The position numbers and the translations under genes were made by a program. Source: CAXBNB01 sp040151475 (GTDB taxonomy: Bacteria > Bacteroidota > Bacteroidia > Cytophagales > Cyclobacteriaceae). Taken from it: a DNA stretch of 64,000 bases. Below the pieces are notes generated by a model. It saw nothing but the letters and a program-made list of their open reading frames with translations. It had not been told where the DNA came from and did not search any database. This document shows, in pieces, positions 44,120 to 53,058 of this stretch. Positions within the stretch are counted from its first letter, which is position 1. Every line of letters starts with the position of its first letter. The stretch is from contig NZ_JBDKWG010000102.1 in the NCBI RefSeq assembly GCF_040151475.1, positions 1-64,000 on the forward strand, written 5' to 3'.

Positions 44120-44214
44120 TAATCCAGCAAATAAAAGGTATTTCCAACGAAACTGAAAAGGGAATGATGATTATAGATTGGAATGATAATTAGTCACAAT
44201 GCTTTTTTGAAGAG

Positions 44215-44460
44215 GTTTTGAAATAGTATTGGCAAAATGCATTTCCCGTGACCGTCCGAAACTTATTAAACAGCGTTTTCATATTTATCTTCATACACCT
44301 GAATAGCGTTTTCGCTATGAGCACCTGCTTCTCCCTGATGCCAGAGTATTCCTTTTAATATTCCATCTTTCAAAGATGGTTGTCGTTGCTTGAAGTTTGA
44401 CTCCTCTATGAATATTATCATGAATCCATTCCTTACCCAAATCATACACAAGTATGAATA
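44215..44460 (-). pseudogene. Decayed fragment of a SASA carbohydrate esterase
   Basis: This stretch is a degraded copy of the middle of the SASA esterase gene at 32,766-33,578. In one frame it reads GILKGILWHQGEAGAHSENAIQVYED, nearly the same as GIIKGILWHQGEADAHSENAIQVYED of the intact gene. In a second frame upstream it reads IHDNIHRGVKL (for INNDTHRGVNL), and downstream FNKFRTVTGN (for FGKFRTIAGN). At least two frameshifts and a stop separate these parts, and the Asp of the WHQGEAD motif is lost. The catalytic Ser and Asp-His ends are missing. The rest of the 778-nt gap (44120-44897) shows no gene, only the hairpin near 44800. Confidence 0.88.
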
Positions 44461-44783
44461 AAGTGTTAGAATTGACCATCCAGGGTTTACTAAGAAGTTA
44501 ATAATTTGTAATTCACAGGTTTGTGAATGATCATTCTGTTGGCCAGATTATTAAACCTGATATCTTTTGATACAGCCAATATTTATTAAGATAACCTTGT
44601 AAATGCTTTATGCTGACATGGTAGTGAATATCCCTGATTCATCCTTTCGATTAAATACCTTGGCATTTACTTCTTACTGACATAAAAGGACTTGGAATTG
44701 TTCACAGCCAATTTAGCACTTTTTAATGTGACTATTCTGTTGAAGGTCGTTTGTTTCAGGCACTATAAAATTCTATTTAATAA

Positions 44784-44825
44784 ACCACAGACTCATTTAC
44801 TTTTAGTTGTAAATGAGTCTGTGGT
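44784..44825 (-). terminator. Strong terminator after susD of PUL 3
   Basis: Perfect 17-bp stem (44784-44800/44809-44825) with an 8-nt loop, 72 nt past the susD stop. On the minus strand it is followed by TTATT. It closes a unit that has no enzyme genes. Confidence 0.75.
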
Positions 44826-44897
44826 CAAAACATATCTCGTATATCTCAGTACTTCCCCTCAGTAAGTACCTTTTTTTTAATTAAATCAGCCTAAAAA

Positions 44898-46466
44898 CTA
44901 ATATCCATTTGAAGTCAACTCTGGATTTCTATCTCTAACTCTGGTTGCCAATGGTAGTAGCATGTGCTTCTCTTGGTAGGTAGCACCAAATGGATTGGTA
45001 TGTCCGATAACTTCTACAAAAGTTACTTCTCCCGGATTGGAGGCTTCTGTTACAGGAAATAATCGTGTTCTTTGAATATCAGACCAGGTTTTAAAAATTA
45101 AGGGCAACTCTCGTAACCTTTCTTTCCATACTTCCTGTACAAACTGTGCTTTTGATAAACCAGCTAATTCAGATTCAATTTGGCTCCTATCCGTTTGCCA
45201 GTAACCCCTACTTCTAACATCGGCCAAGTATTGGACTGCCTCGCTGGTAACTCCCTCTGTCTGTGCTATTGCCTCAGCAGCAATTAATAGTATTTCTGAA
45301 TAAACATTTATTTCTATGTCCTTTGCCCCCCTTGCTGTTTCGAACAACGCTTCTTCATTGTACCATTTATAAGGTGCCCATAGGCCATTAAAATCGTAAG
45401 TAACCCCATTTCGGTCAATCGAATTATACCATATTTGGCGGTTCTGCCCCCTAATATCCACACTCGGGTCATAGACCTTTAAAAATTCATCAAGTGGACG
45501 GTAAACAATCCATACATCTCCCAAAATCCCAGGAACACCGGCAGATTTAGGTATTGAAAGCTGTGGGTAACTAATGGGTTTTAATAGTTCATCGGCCTCC
45601 ACTGAAAAAATATACTCACTCTCGACCTCAGAAGTACGCATCTTGCTAAATGCACTTTCTTCCACGGTATTGCCATTTTCAATAAGACCGTATTGATTAC
45701 TATTGATAATAATCCGTGCTGCATCAGCCGCTTTACCATAACTCTCTGTACCTCCCTCAAGCGGAAATCCAGCTTTTTGGAGTTGAACATTTGCAAGGGT
45801 AGCGGCCACAGCACCTCTGGTTATCCTATACCCGTTCATTGAAAACAAGACATCTGGCAAGCCCCCATTTTCCAATGCCCATTCAAGGTCCTCTATAATC
45901 AGATCATACACGGATTCTGCCTCAGTGCGATTCACATAGATATTTTCCAGACTTTCAAAAGGCTCCACTACAAGCGGTACATCGCCAAAATCTCTAACTA
46001 AAGCAAAATAATTGAACGCCCTGAAAAATTTTGCTTCCGCCAGCAATCTATTTGCCTCTGATTGTGAAAGGGCTTCCACTTCAGGAATATATTTTAAGGC
46101 AACATTAGCCTTTGCAATGGCATCATACGCATCTCTCCAGTAGAAAAACAGGTATTCATCCAAATTATCAGGGCCAAGTGTTAAATGATTAGCTTCAAAA
46201 GGCCCGGGGCGTTCAGTGCGTTCATTTTCAAAAAGGCCAGACATATATCCACCTATCATTGCATTGATCTGAAAATCACCACTAACGTATCTTGCTATCA
46301 CACCTATCCCGTAAAGCGAGTTTACAACACCTCGTACATCATCGGGTTCATTAAAAAATTGATTGACAGCAACTTGGTTTTTAGGTGCTTCTTCAAGAAA
46401 CTCATTGCAAGAAAAAACAGTCAGAAGAAAAACAACTGACATTACTGTTTTTAATATTTTTTTCAT
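44898..46466 (-). CDS. SusD/RagB-family glycan-binding lipoprotein (PUL 3)
   Basis: A 522-residue surface lipoprotein (lipobox TVFSC, Cys 20) with FLEEAPKNQVAVNQFFNEPDDV, FFRAFNYFALVRDFGDVPLV and a C-terminal WKERLRELPLIFKTWSDIQRT motif. I chose the ATG at 46466 (MKKILK) because it gives a standard signal peptide; an ATG 36 nt upstream would overlap the susC end. It binds glycan for the SusC encoded 22 nt upstream. It is the last intact gene of this unit. Confidence 0.94.
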   Translation of the reverse strand: MKKILKTVMSVVFLLTVFSCNEFLEEAPKNQVAVNQFFNEPDDVRGVVNSLYGIGVIARYVSGDFQINAMIGGYMSGLFENERTERPGPFEANHLTLGPDNLDEYLFFYWRDAYDAIAKANVALKYIPEVEALSQSEANRLLAEAKFFRAFNYFALVRDFGDVPLVVEPFESLENIYVNRTEAESVYDLIIEDLEWALENGGLPDVLFSMNGYRITRGAVAATLANVQLQKAGFPLEGGTESYGKAADAARIIINSNQYGLIENGNTVEESAFSKMRTSEVESEYIFSVEADELLKPISYPQLSIPKSAGVPGILGDVWIVYRPLDEFLKVYDPSVDIRGQNRQIWYNSIDRNGVTYDFNGLWAPYKWYNEEALFETARGAKDIEINVYSEILLIAAEAIAQTEGVTSEAVQYLADVRSRGYWQTDRSQIESELAGLSKAQFVQEVWKERLRELPLIFKTWSDIQRTRLFPVTEASNPGEVTFVEVIGHTNPFGATYQEKHMLLPLATRVRDRNPELTSNGY

Positions 46467-46488
46467 GATAATATATTTAATTTTTTGT

Positions 46489-49400
46489 CTAAAATTGAAC
46501 ATTTAGCCCCAGACTAAACGTTCTTGCTTTTGGGTATGAATAAAAGAATATATTCTGACCAAAATTAGAATCGTCCCACTGACCATTGGACTCAGGATCA
46601 TAACCTTTAAAATCATCTGAATAGATGATAAAAGCATTCTCAATGCTAGCGTACACTCTCAAATTTCTAACCCTGAGCTTCTCATTATTAAAGTTATAGC
46701 CAAAAGAAATTAGATTGCCCCTGATATAAGACCCATTGGCCACCCAATGGCTATCAACTGCGAGATCCTGGCCCGAAAAGCCAGAATGACGTATGCGAGT
46801 AATAGGAGTATTCTGATTGTCAGGTGTCCATGAATTGTAAAGCACTGTTTTAAAAGCACTTATCTGACCTTGACGGTCTTCAGCTGTTGTAACGAACTGC
46901 TGTAAAATCTCTGCTCCTAAAGAAAATTGCATATCGACGATTGCATCGAATCGGCCGAAATTAAATCTATTAATAAAACTTCCTCTATAATCAGGAAGCC
47001 CACTGCCTATAATTTGTTTTTCTTCACTGCGTTTTACCATACCAGGTAATTTCCCCGCTTCAGTAGCAGCAGCAACTTCGTCAGTTCCATAAGTGCCTAA
47101 CCTGACCTGCCCCCAAAATGAACTAACTGGCTCTCCCACCCTTAAGATCGTTTGACTACCACCGACCCAATTAGGACCAGGGAAGATATCCTCGTCATTT
47201 TCACCTAAAGCCTCAACCTTATTTTTATTGTAATTCAATGAAAGAGAGGTGTTCCATGAAAATTTATCGGATTCTATATTCGTTGTTGAAATCAACAAAT
47301 CGATTCCTCTGTTCGAAAGAGATCCAATGTTGTCAGTAATAGAAGTAAAACCACTTGTTGATGGTACGGGACGATCAAGCAATAGATTGGTTGTCAATTT
47401 ATAATAATAATCCGCCTCAATTGACAGTATATTGTTAAAAGCACGAAGGTTAAAACCTAAATTAAGCTGGCTACTTTTTTCCCATTGGAGGTCGGGATTT
47501 GCCAGGCGTGTTATCCTGCTAGTAGACCTCAATGCCCCTCCAATCATGTTTGTGCCAGAACTGACAGTTGCCAATGAAGAATATGATCCGATTTCACTAT
47601 TCCCGGTAAATCCATAAGATGCTCGTAATCTTAACATGTTGATAAAATTCACATCTGTCATAAAATCTTCTTCGGAAACAGACCATGAAATTCCACCTGA
47701 AGGAAAGAAAGCATATTTGTTATTGTTTCCAAATCGGGATGATCCATCTACACGACCCGTTAGAGTAGCAGTATATTTGTCTTTAAATGTATAGTTGCCA
47801 CGAAAGAAATAAGAATTCATAGCCCAATCTGTATAGTTAGAAGAAGGGGGGCTTGGGATTTCCGCAACGCCTACATTATTGTATTTAAAAAAGTCATTAG
47901 TAAACCCACTGACAGTAATAGTACTCTCGTCAAAAGTAGATCCTTGCCAACTGGCTCCCAAAACAGCCTTCAAATGGCTCGCCCCAAACGTCTTGTCATA
48001 GGTAAGAAAATTCTCATTTTGCCAAAATCGTGAGTCATTATTCCCTATTTTGGCTAATCCATTCGGATTTCCTGGCCCAAGAATACTTCCAGAAGCATAA
48101 TAACGATTTTTAACTAACCTATTGAGTATCCCTACCTGAGACCTAAAAGTAATGTCGGGAGTAATACGCACATCGACAAAAACATTTCCTTGGATATTGG
48201 TTCTATCAAACAAATTTTCGACCTCATTAAGAATAGAGACAGGATTAGGATAACCGAAGAAATTAAGAGTTGTCCCTTCAGTCGTTCTTGAATCTGCGTA
48301 AGTCCCATCGGGCCACCTTATCGGATAAATTGACGGCATTTCTATAAGGCCTCTGGCTATTGCATCCACTCCGCTACCTTCTACCTGGGGTTTGCTTTCC
48401 CAAATATGATTTAATCGAAAAATAGACCCAACAGATAGCCATTTAGACAATGTCGCATCATTGGATAATTTCACATCCATTCTTTTCAATTCCGAGGTTA
48501 GTATAACTCCTTGTTGTTCAGTATAGTTTAAAAATATACCTGTTGAAGAATTTTCCCCTGCAGATCGAATGCTCAAATGATGATCTTGTGAAATAGCTGT
48601 TCTTGTAACTTCTTTCTCCCAATTGGTATCATATATTGGATTGCCCGCATTATCAAAAAGAAGATCGTTATCCAATACCAGTTTCGGCTCATCGCCAGGT
48701 GCATAATCATTATAATATGTGGCATTTTCAAAAGCGATTCTTTGCACCTCCATAAATTCCGAAGCATTCAGGGCATCATATAAAGAGTTCTTTTTTTTAG
48801 CCAGGGTACCAAAACTGAGATTAAATTTATATTCAACGGCAATACCCTTTTTATCCAATCCTCCTTGTGTTGTAATCAATACAACACCATTTGCACCCCG
48901 TGCACCATAAATAGCCGCAGAAGAAGCATCCTTTAGTACCTCCATGCTCTCAATATCACTAGGATTCAAATAATCAATATTATCCACTTGCATTCCATCC
49001 ACGACATACAGAGGAGCACTGGAGGCATTAATCGTTCCCATTCCACGTATAAGAACACGATTATTTCCACCCGGCTCACCTGAATTTGTAAATACGGTAA
49101 CTCCCGCTATTTTACCTCTTAGGTTCTGTAATGGATTAACACTTGGCTGTGAGGATAAATCCTCTCTTGTTACAATTCCGACAGACCCGGTAATTTCACT
49201 CTTTTTGGAAGTACCATACCCAACAACTACTATCTCTTCCAATTGATTTGCATCGACTTTCATTTGTATGTCAATCACACTTTGGTTTCCCACAACGACA
49301 TCCTGAGTCAGGTATCCCACATAGGAAATCGTAATAATAGATTGCTCCACCACCGATATTTTATAATTGCCATCCAGGTCAGAAGTAGTACCTGTAGTGG

Positions 49401-49893
49401 TGCCTTTAACTACCACAGAAGCACCAGGGAGGCCCTGACCATTTTCGTCGGTGATTTTTCCAGAGATATCAACATCCGCTAAGAAAACAACTTCAAGGGC
49501 TTTTTCATCAGGCAAATCCAAGTTTGAGTCAATTTTAGTTACCGATATGTTATTGTTTACCTGCCTGAATTTAAGCTTTGCTTTTTTGGATATTTCAAAC
49601 AATACATCCGCTACAGAGTTTACTTTACCTTTCGGAATATTCAATCTTATTTTTTTATCCAAATCTTTCTTGTTGTAATAAAAAGCAAAATCGGTATTCA
49701 ATTCTATCAGATCAAAGGTTTCCTGTAGTGTTTTATCTCTGAAAGAAGTGTTTAAATGTGTCTCCTTCACACTTGAATATTGGGCGTTGGTGCTATAAGC
49801 AAACAAAAGGCTCATGCACATTATCTGGAGAACTGAACCATAAGCCAAATATTTTATGGTCATAATTATTATCCGTAATAGTTGAAATTTCAT
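46489..49893 (-). CDS. SusC/RagA TonB-dependent transporter with STN domain (PUL 3)
   Basis: An 1,134-residue importer: extended signal peptide ending STNAQ, STN domain (about 50-120; FAFYYNKKDLDKKIRLNI), carboxypeptidase-like domain (ISGKITDENGQGLPGASVVVKG), plug (VVVGYGTSKKSEITGSVG; GANGVVLITTQGG) and barrel ending TFSLGLNVQF. The regulatory-domain block is almost the same as in the SusC of PUL 2, which suggests duplication or conversion. No hydrolase follows in the unit, so its substrate cannot be inferred. Confidence 0.95.
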   Translation of the reverse strand: MKFQLLRIIIMTIKYLAYGSVLQIMCMSLLFAYSTNAQYSSVKETHLNTSFRDKTLQETFDLIELNTDFAFYYNKKDLDKKIRLNIPKGKVNSVADVLFEISKKAKLKFRQVNNNISVTKIDSNLDLPDEKALEVVFLADVDISGKITDENGQGLPGASVVVKGTTTGTTSDLDGNYKISVVEQSIITISYVGYLTQDVVVGNQSVIDIQMKVDANQLEEIVVVGYGTSKKSEITGSVGIVTREDLSSQPSVNPLQNLRGKIAGVTVFTNSGEPGGNNRVLIRGMGTINASSAPLYVVDGMQVDNIDYLNPSDIESMEVLKDASSAAIYGARGANGVVLITTQGGLDKKGIAVEYKFNLSFGTLAKKKNSLYDALNASEFMEVQRIAFENATYYNDYAPGDEPKLVLDNDLLFDNAGNPIYDTNWEKEVTRTAISQDHHLSIRSAGENSSTGIFLNYTEQQGVILTSELKRMDVKLSNDATLSKWLSVGSIFRLNHIWESKPQVEGSGVDAIARGLIEMPSIYPIRWPDGTYADSRTTEGTTLNFFGYPNPVSILNEVENLFDRTNIQGNVFVDVRITPDITFRSQVGILNRLVKNRYYASGSILGPGNPNGLAKIGNNDSRFWQNENFLTYDKTFGASHLKAVLGASWQGSTFDESTITVSGFTNDFFKYNNVGVAEIPSPPSSNYTDWAMNSYFFRGNYTFKDKYTATLTGRVDGSSRFGNNNKYAFFPSGGISWSVSEEDFMTDVNFINMLRLRASYGFTGNSEIGSYSSLATVSSGTNMIGGALRSTSRITRLANPDLQWEKSSQLNLGFNLRAFNNILSIEADYYYKLTTNLLLDRPVPSTSGFTSITDNIGSLSNRGIDLLISTTNIESDKFSWNTSLSLNYNKNKVEALGENDEDIFPGPNWVGGSQTILRVGEPVSSFWGQVRLGTYGTDEVAAATEAGKLPGMVKRSEEKQIIGSGLPDYRGSFINRFNFGRFDAIVDMQFSLGAEILQQFVTTAEDRQGQISAFKTVLYNSWTPDNQNTPITRIRHSGFSGQDLAVDSHWVANGSYIRGNLISFGYNFNNEKLRVRNLRVYASIENAFIIYSDDFKGYDPESNGQWDDSNFGQNIFFYSYPKARTFSLGLNVQF

Positions 49894-49905
49894 ACATTTG
49901 AATAG

Positions 49906-50018
49906 TTAATTGTGAAACTTAAGTTTTGCAATCATTTTCCTGAATGATCATTTTAGTCGGTGTTACATTCAGGAAATAAAAATTGCCCCGGGTGTGTTCA
50001 TTCGGGGTTCTTTTTTTT
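49906..50018 (+). ncRNA. Predicted antisense RNA over the susC leader (PUL 3)
   Basis: A plus-strand TACATTTG box (49893-49900), the same octamer as in the tRNA-Ser promoter, starts on the last base of the susC start codon; TTA lies 21 nt before it. A perfect 11-bp stem follows (49936-49946/49966-49976), then a terminator: an 8-bp stem including two G-U pairs (49986-49993/50000-50007) and TTC plus eight T. The predicted length is about 113 nt. On the minus strand a T-run occurs two bases after this stem, so here the hairpin could also end fecR transcripts. Confidence 0.55.
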
Positions 50019-50045
50019 AACTGGAATTGACTTTTATTTTTCTCA

Positions 50046-51083
50046 TCATTTAAAGTTTAGTGTTACTTCCCTTTCCTTTATTTCAAATTCGAATTTCATC
50101 GAGTGCCCCAGAATCTGTAAAACATTTTCCAGGCTTTGATTTTTAAAACTACCTGTTCCCCGAATGTCTTCATCTGACTGTAGATTTTTTACCTTAAAGG
50201 TTACATCATACCATCTTTCCAGCTCTTTCAGAGTTTCGAACAGCTTGGTATCATCAAAATAAATCACCCCCTCTTTCCACGACAGTACTTTTCGGGCATC
50301 AAAGTTTTGCCTGATAAATTGATGGTCATCAACGACGGCCTCTTCTCCGGGATTTAATATGAAATCCTTTTCGCTTTCTGGAAACTGAAAATCACTTTCT
50401 ACTTTGACACTCCCTGTTGCTAATGACACACTGATAGAGGGTTCATCTTGAAAAGCCCTTACATTAAATGAAGTACCCAATGCTGTAGTAGTGATTTTAC
50501 CTGATTTTACAATAAATGGCCGTAACGGATCTTTTACTACTTCGAAAAATGCTTCCCCCGTCAATTCAATGCTTCTCGTTTTCTGTCCATAATTTTCCAA
50601 ATATTTGATGGAACTCTCAGAATTGAGGTAAACTTTCGACCCATCTTTTAACGTGATTGTAGATTTCTGCCCCTTTGAATTGACTTTCTGAATGGTAACT
50701 ATTGCTTTTTTTTCAATGTTTTCATCAGGCCAATATCGATTAGTTGCAAATAATCCTGTCACCAATAAAAGAACACCAGCCAGCTTCCACCAATGTTTTC
50801 GGTAAAATGACACAGCCCTTTCGGATTGTTCTTCCCTGACAGCATAATCATAGAATGATGATTCTTGTTTACGAACCTGCATTTTAGTCATCAGCTGTTG
50901 ATAGACTTCTTCCTTTCTTTGGCTGTCTAGTTCAGTACCTTTACTTTTATGTTCCCAGCTGGCTTTAAGCAGTGCTGTAACCTCCTCGTCATTACCAGTG
51001 CTTACCAACCAGTCTTGTACGAACCTCATCTCATCGGGAGTACATTGCCTGTTGATAAATTTCCGAAGCAATTGCTTGTTCAT
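50046..51083 (-). CDS. FecR-family anti-sigma factor (PUL 3)
   Basis: A 345-residue inner-membrane anti-sigma factor: cytoplasmic region about 1-92, one span (HWWKLAGVLLLVTGLFATNRYW), periplasmic FecR domain (about 130-240; KSTITLKDGSKVYLNSESSIKY, GTSFNVRAF) and a C-terminal DUF4974 end (LERWYDVTFKVKNL ... SLENVLQILGHSMKF). It follows its sigma gene by 90 nt and precedes susC by 152 nt. Confidence 0.93.
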   Translation of the reverse strand: MNKQLLRKFINRQCTPDEMRFVQDWLVSTGNDEEVTALLKASWEHKSKGTELDSQRKEEVYQQLMTKMQVRKQESSFYDYAVREEQSERAVSFYRKHWWKLAGVLLLVTGLFATNRYWPDENIEKKAIVTIQKVNSKGQKSTITLKDGSKVYLNSESSIKYLENYGQKTRSIELTGEAFFEVVKDPLRPFIVKSGKITTTALGTSFNVRAFQDEPSISVSLATGSVKVESDFQFPESEKDFILNPGEEAVVDDHQFIRQNFDARKVLSWKEGVIYFDDTKLFETLKELERWYDVTFKVKNLQSDEDIRGTGSFKNQSLENVLQILGHSMKFEFEIKEREVTLNFK

Positions 51084-51173
51084 ATCTTTTATATTTTTAG
51101 CCTTTGGAGGCTCTTCATTATTAAATACACAGGAATTTCAGGTAACCGTTATTGTAACCAGGAAATTTTTCTC

Positions 51174-51761
51174 TCAAACCGAAAATATTTCACATAAACA
51201 ACACGCCACAGTCAGTGTGGTAAACTCAATATAACTTCTAAGGTATTTGATAGATTTGCGCATTTGCCCCTCTACTGTATTTTCTGAGATTTTGAGTTTT
51301 TTTGCTATTTCCTTATTAGCCAATCCGTCTATCCTGCTAAGGCGAAATATTTGTTGTCTTTTGGGTGGTAAAGCTTCGATGGCCTTTATAAGAAGTTGCT
51401 GCATTTCACCGAGCATTATGTCTTCTTCGGTTTGATTTCGCACGGCACTGTTATCTTCGACAGGAAAAAAACAGGAAGGTTCCATTACCTTTTTTCTGAG
51501 TTTGTTTAACGTCAGGTTTTTAGCAATTCGGAAAATATACCCATTGACTGAAATACTCTCATCCAGTTTTTGTCTGTTTTCCCATATTTTTAAAAACGTA
51601 TCCTGAACGACTTCTTCGGCATCTTCTGTGGAATATGTGTAGGTCTGGGAGAAGTTTAATATTTTCGGATAATATGCATCGTACAAAGCCCTGAATGCGC
51701 CAAGATTTCCTTTTCTTATCTGAGCAACCAACTCATTATCTACCTTGTCTTGAAACTGCAT
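51174..51761 (-). CDS. FecI-like ECF sigma factor (PUL 3)
   Basis: A 195-residue ECF sigma factor with region 2 (about 25-90; TYSTEDAEEVVQDTFLKIWENRQKL) and region 4 (about 120-175; LPPKRQQIFRLSRIDGLANKEIAKKLKISENTVEGQM). I use the ATG at 51761; a TTG 6 nt upstream is in frame. It begins the right-most unit. The 286 nt upstream, to the AraC/methyltransferase gene, show no clear signal. Confidence 0.92.
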   Translation of the reverse strand: MQFQDKVDNELVAQIRKGNLGAFRALYDAYYPKILNFSQTYTYSTEDAEEVVQDTFLKIWENRQKLDESISVNGYIFRIAKNLTLNKLRKKVMEPSCFFPVEDNSAVRNQTEEDIMLGEMQQLLIKAIEALPPKRQQIFRLSRIDGLANKEIAKKLKISENTVEGQMRKSIKYLRSYIEFTTLTVACCLCEIFSV

Positions 51762-52047
51762 TTTCAATTGTAAAAGTTTATTTTACCCAAAAGATATTCA
51801 TAGTATAGTTATCAAATTCTTTCACCCTTTCAACAAACCCTTAGAATTTCATCACAATGAAGACCCATTATTTAATACACAGAAAACCTCATTACCCGTT
51901 ATCAGGCAAGAAAAAAGTTTTTTTACTAATGAGGCTAAATAATAACGAAGTGCCTCGTTCCGGAATAGTGTTAGATAAAAAGAATCAGTAACTAAATTGC
52001 TTTTTTACTTCAAAAAGAATTGTTTATCCAAAGTCATTTTGGAATAT

Positions 52048-52893
52048 TTAATATGTATTAGTTTTAGAAGATTCCCACCCTATAATGGCAGTTTTGCGTG
52101 TTGTTCCCCACATATAGCCACCAAAGATACCTGTTGATTGTATCACCCGATGACATGGAATTAAAAATGCAACCGGATTGCTGCCTATTGCTGTTCCTAC
52201 AGCTCTTGAAGCAGCAGGCTTTTCTATTTCTTTGGCAATATGGCCGTAAGTGACCAACTTTCCCATCGGGATTTTCAATAAGGCTTCCCAAACTTTAAGC
52301 TGAAAGTCTGTTCCTTTCAAATGCAATTTTACTTGCCCAATTGTATTCCAATCTTGGGAGAATATTTGCAGGGCACTTTGTTGAATTTGATCTGTTCTTT
52401 CCTGAAAAATTGCATTTGAAAACCTCTGTTTCAATTCTAAAAAAGCAATTTTCTTGTCGTCTGCAAAACTAATTTGGCAAACACCTTTGTGGGTAGTAGC
52501 GATCAGTATATTGCCAAACAAACTTGTATTGTAACTGAAGTTAATAGAAAGGTTTTCTCCTTTATTTTTGTATTCTCCAGGAGTCATCCCTTCGATGTTC
52601 ACAAACAGATCGTGCAACCTGCCTGTGCCAGAAAGCCCGGTTTCATAAGCAGCATCAAATAAGCTGGTCTGGGTATTGTTAAGTATTCGTTTAGCATGCT
52701 GAACACTGATGTATTGGAGGAATTTTTTAGGGCTTACACCTGCCCAGTCGGTGAACAACCTCTGAAAATGGAAGGGACTTAAATGAACGCTTTCTGCTAT
52801 TTCGTCAAGCGAGGGTTGCCTGGTATGGTTTAGCCTGATATAGTTGATTGCCTCAGCGATCCGGTGGTAATTGATGTCTTCCTGTGTACTCAT
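52048..52893 (-). CDS. AraC-type regulator fused to O6-alkylguanine-DNA methyltransferase (Ada-like)
   Basis: A 281-residue fusion. Residues about 8-108 are an AraC-type double helix-turn-helix (SLDEIAESVHLSPFHFQRLFTDWAGVSPKKFLQ). Residues about 115-275 are a methylated-DNA--protein-cysteine methyltransferase with the active site PCHRV (C247). The first Ada domain, the zinc-binding N-terminal part that senses methylphosphotriesters, is absent. The protein should repair O6-alkylguanine and may regulate its own or other repair genes. Single gene. Confidence 0.93.
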   Translation of the reverse strand: MSTQEDINYHRIAEAINYIRLNHTRQPSLDEIAESVHLSPFHFQRLFTDWAGVSPKKFLQYISVQHAKRILNNTQTSLFDAAYETGLSGTGRLHDLFVNIEGMTPGEYKNKGENLSINFSYNTSLFGNILIATTHKGVCQISFADDKKIAFLELKQRFSNAIFQERTDQIQQSALQIFSQDWNTIGQVKLHLKGTDFQLKVWEALLKIPMGKLVTYGHIAKEIEKPAASRAVGTAIGSNPVAFLIPCHRVIQSTGIFGGYMWGTTRKTAIIGWESSKTNTY

Positions 52894-52982
52894 TATTTTC
52901 CAATTTCATACAAAATTATACCTGTGTCAAAGCTAATAAAACCCGAAACTTGCGAAATGTTTTGCACATAGATATGAGCAAG

Positions 52983-53021
52983 AAAAAGCCTGCTCTCTTA
53001 CCAGAAGAGAGCAGGCTTTTT
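52983..53021 (-). terminator. Strong intrinsic terminator after the M1 peptidase gene
   Basis: Perfect 17-bp stem (52983-52999/53005-53021) with a 5-nt loop and A/T runs at both ends; 38 nt past the peptidase stop. It also insulates the upstream side of the Ada-like gene. Confidence 0.88.
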
Positions 53022-53058
53022 CCACTATTTTTGAGACAACTCAACCAAAGTGAACTTG

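Noticed and set aside
44266..44451. A real 61-residue protein
   Set aside because: It is the middle of a frameshifted esterase copy, with matching pieces in other frames on both sides.
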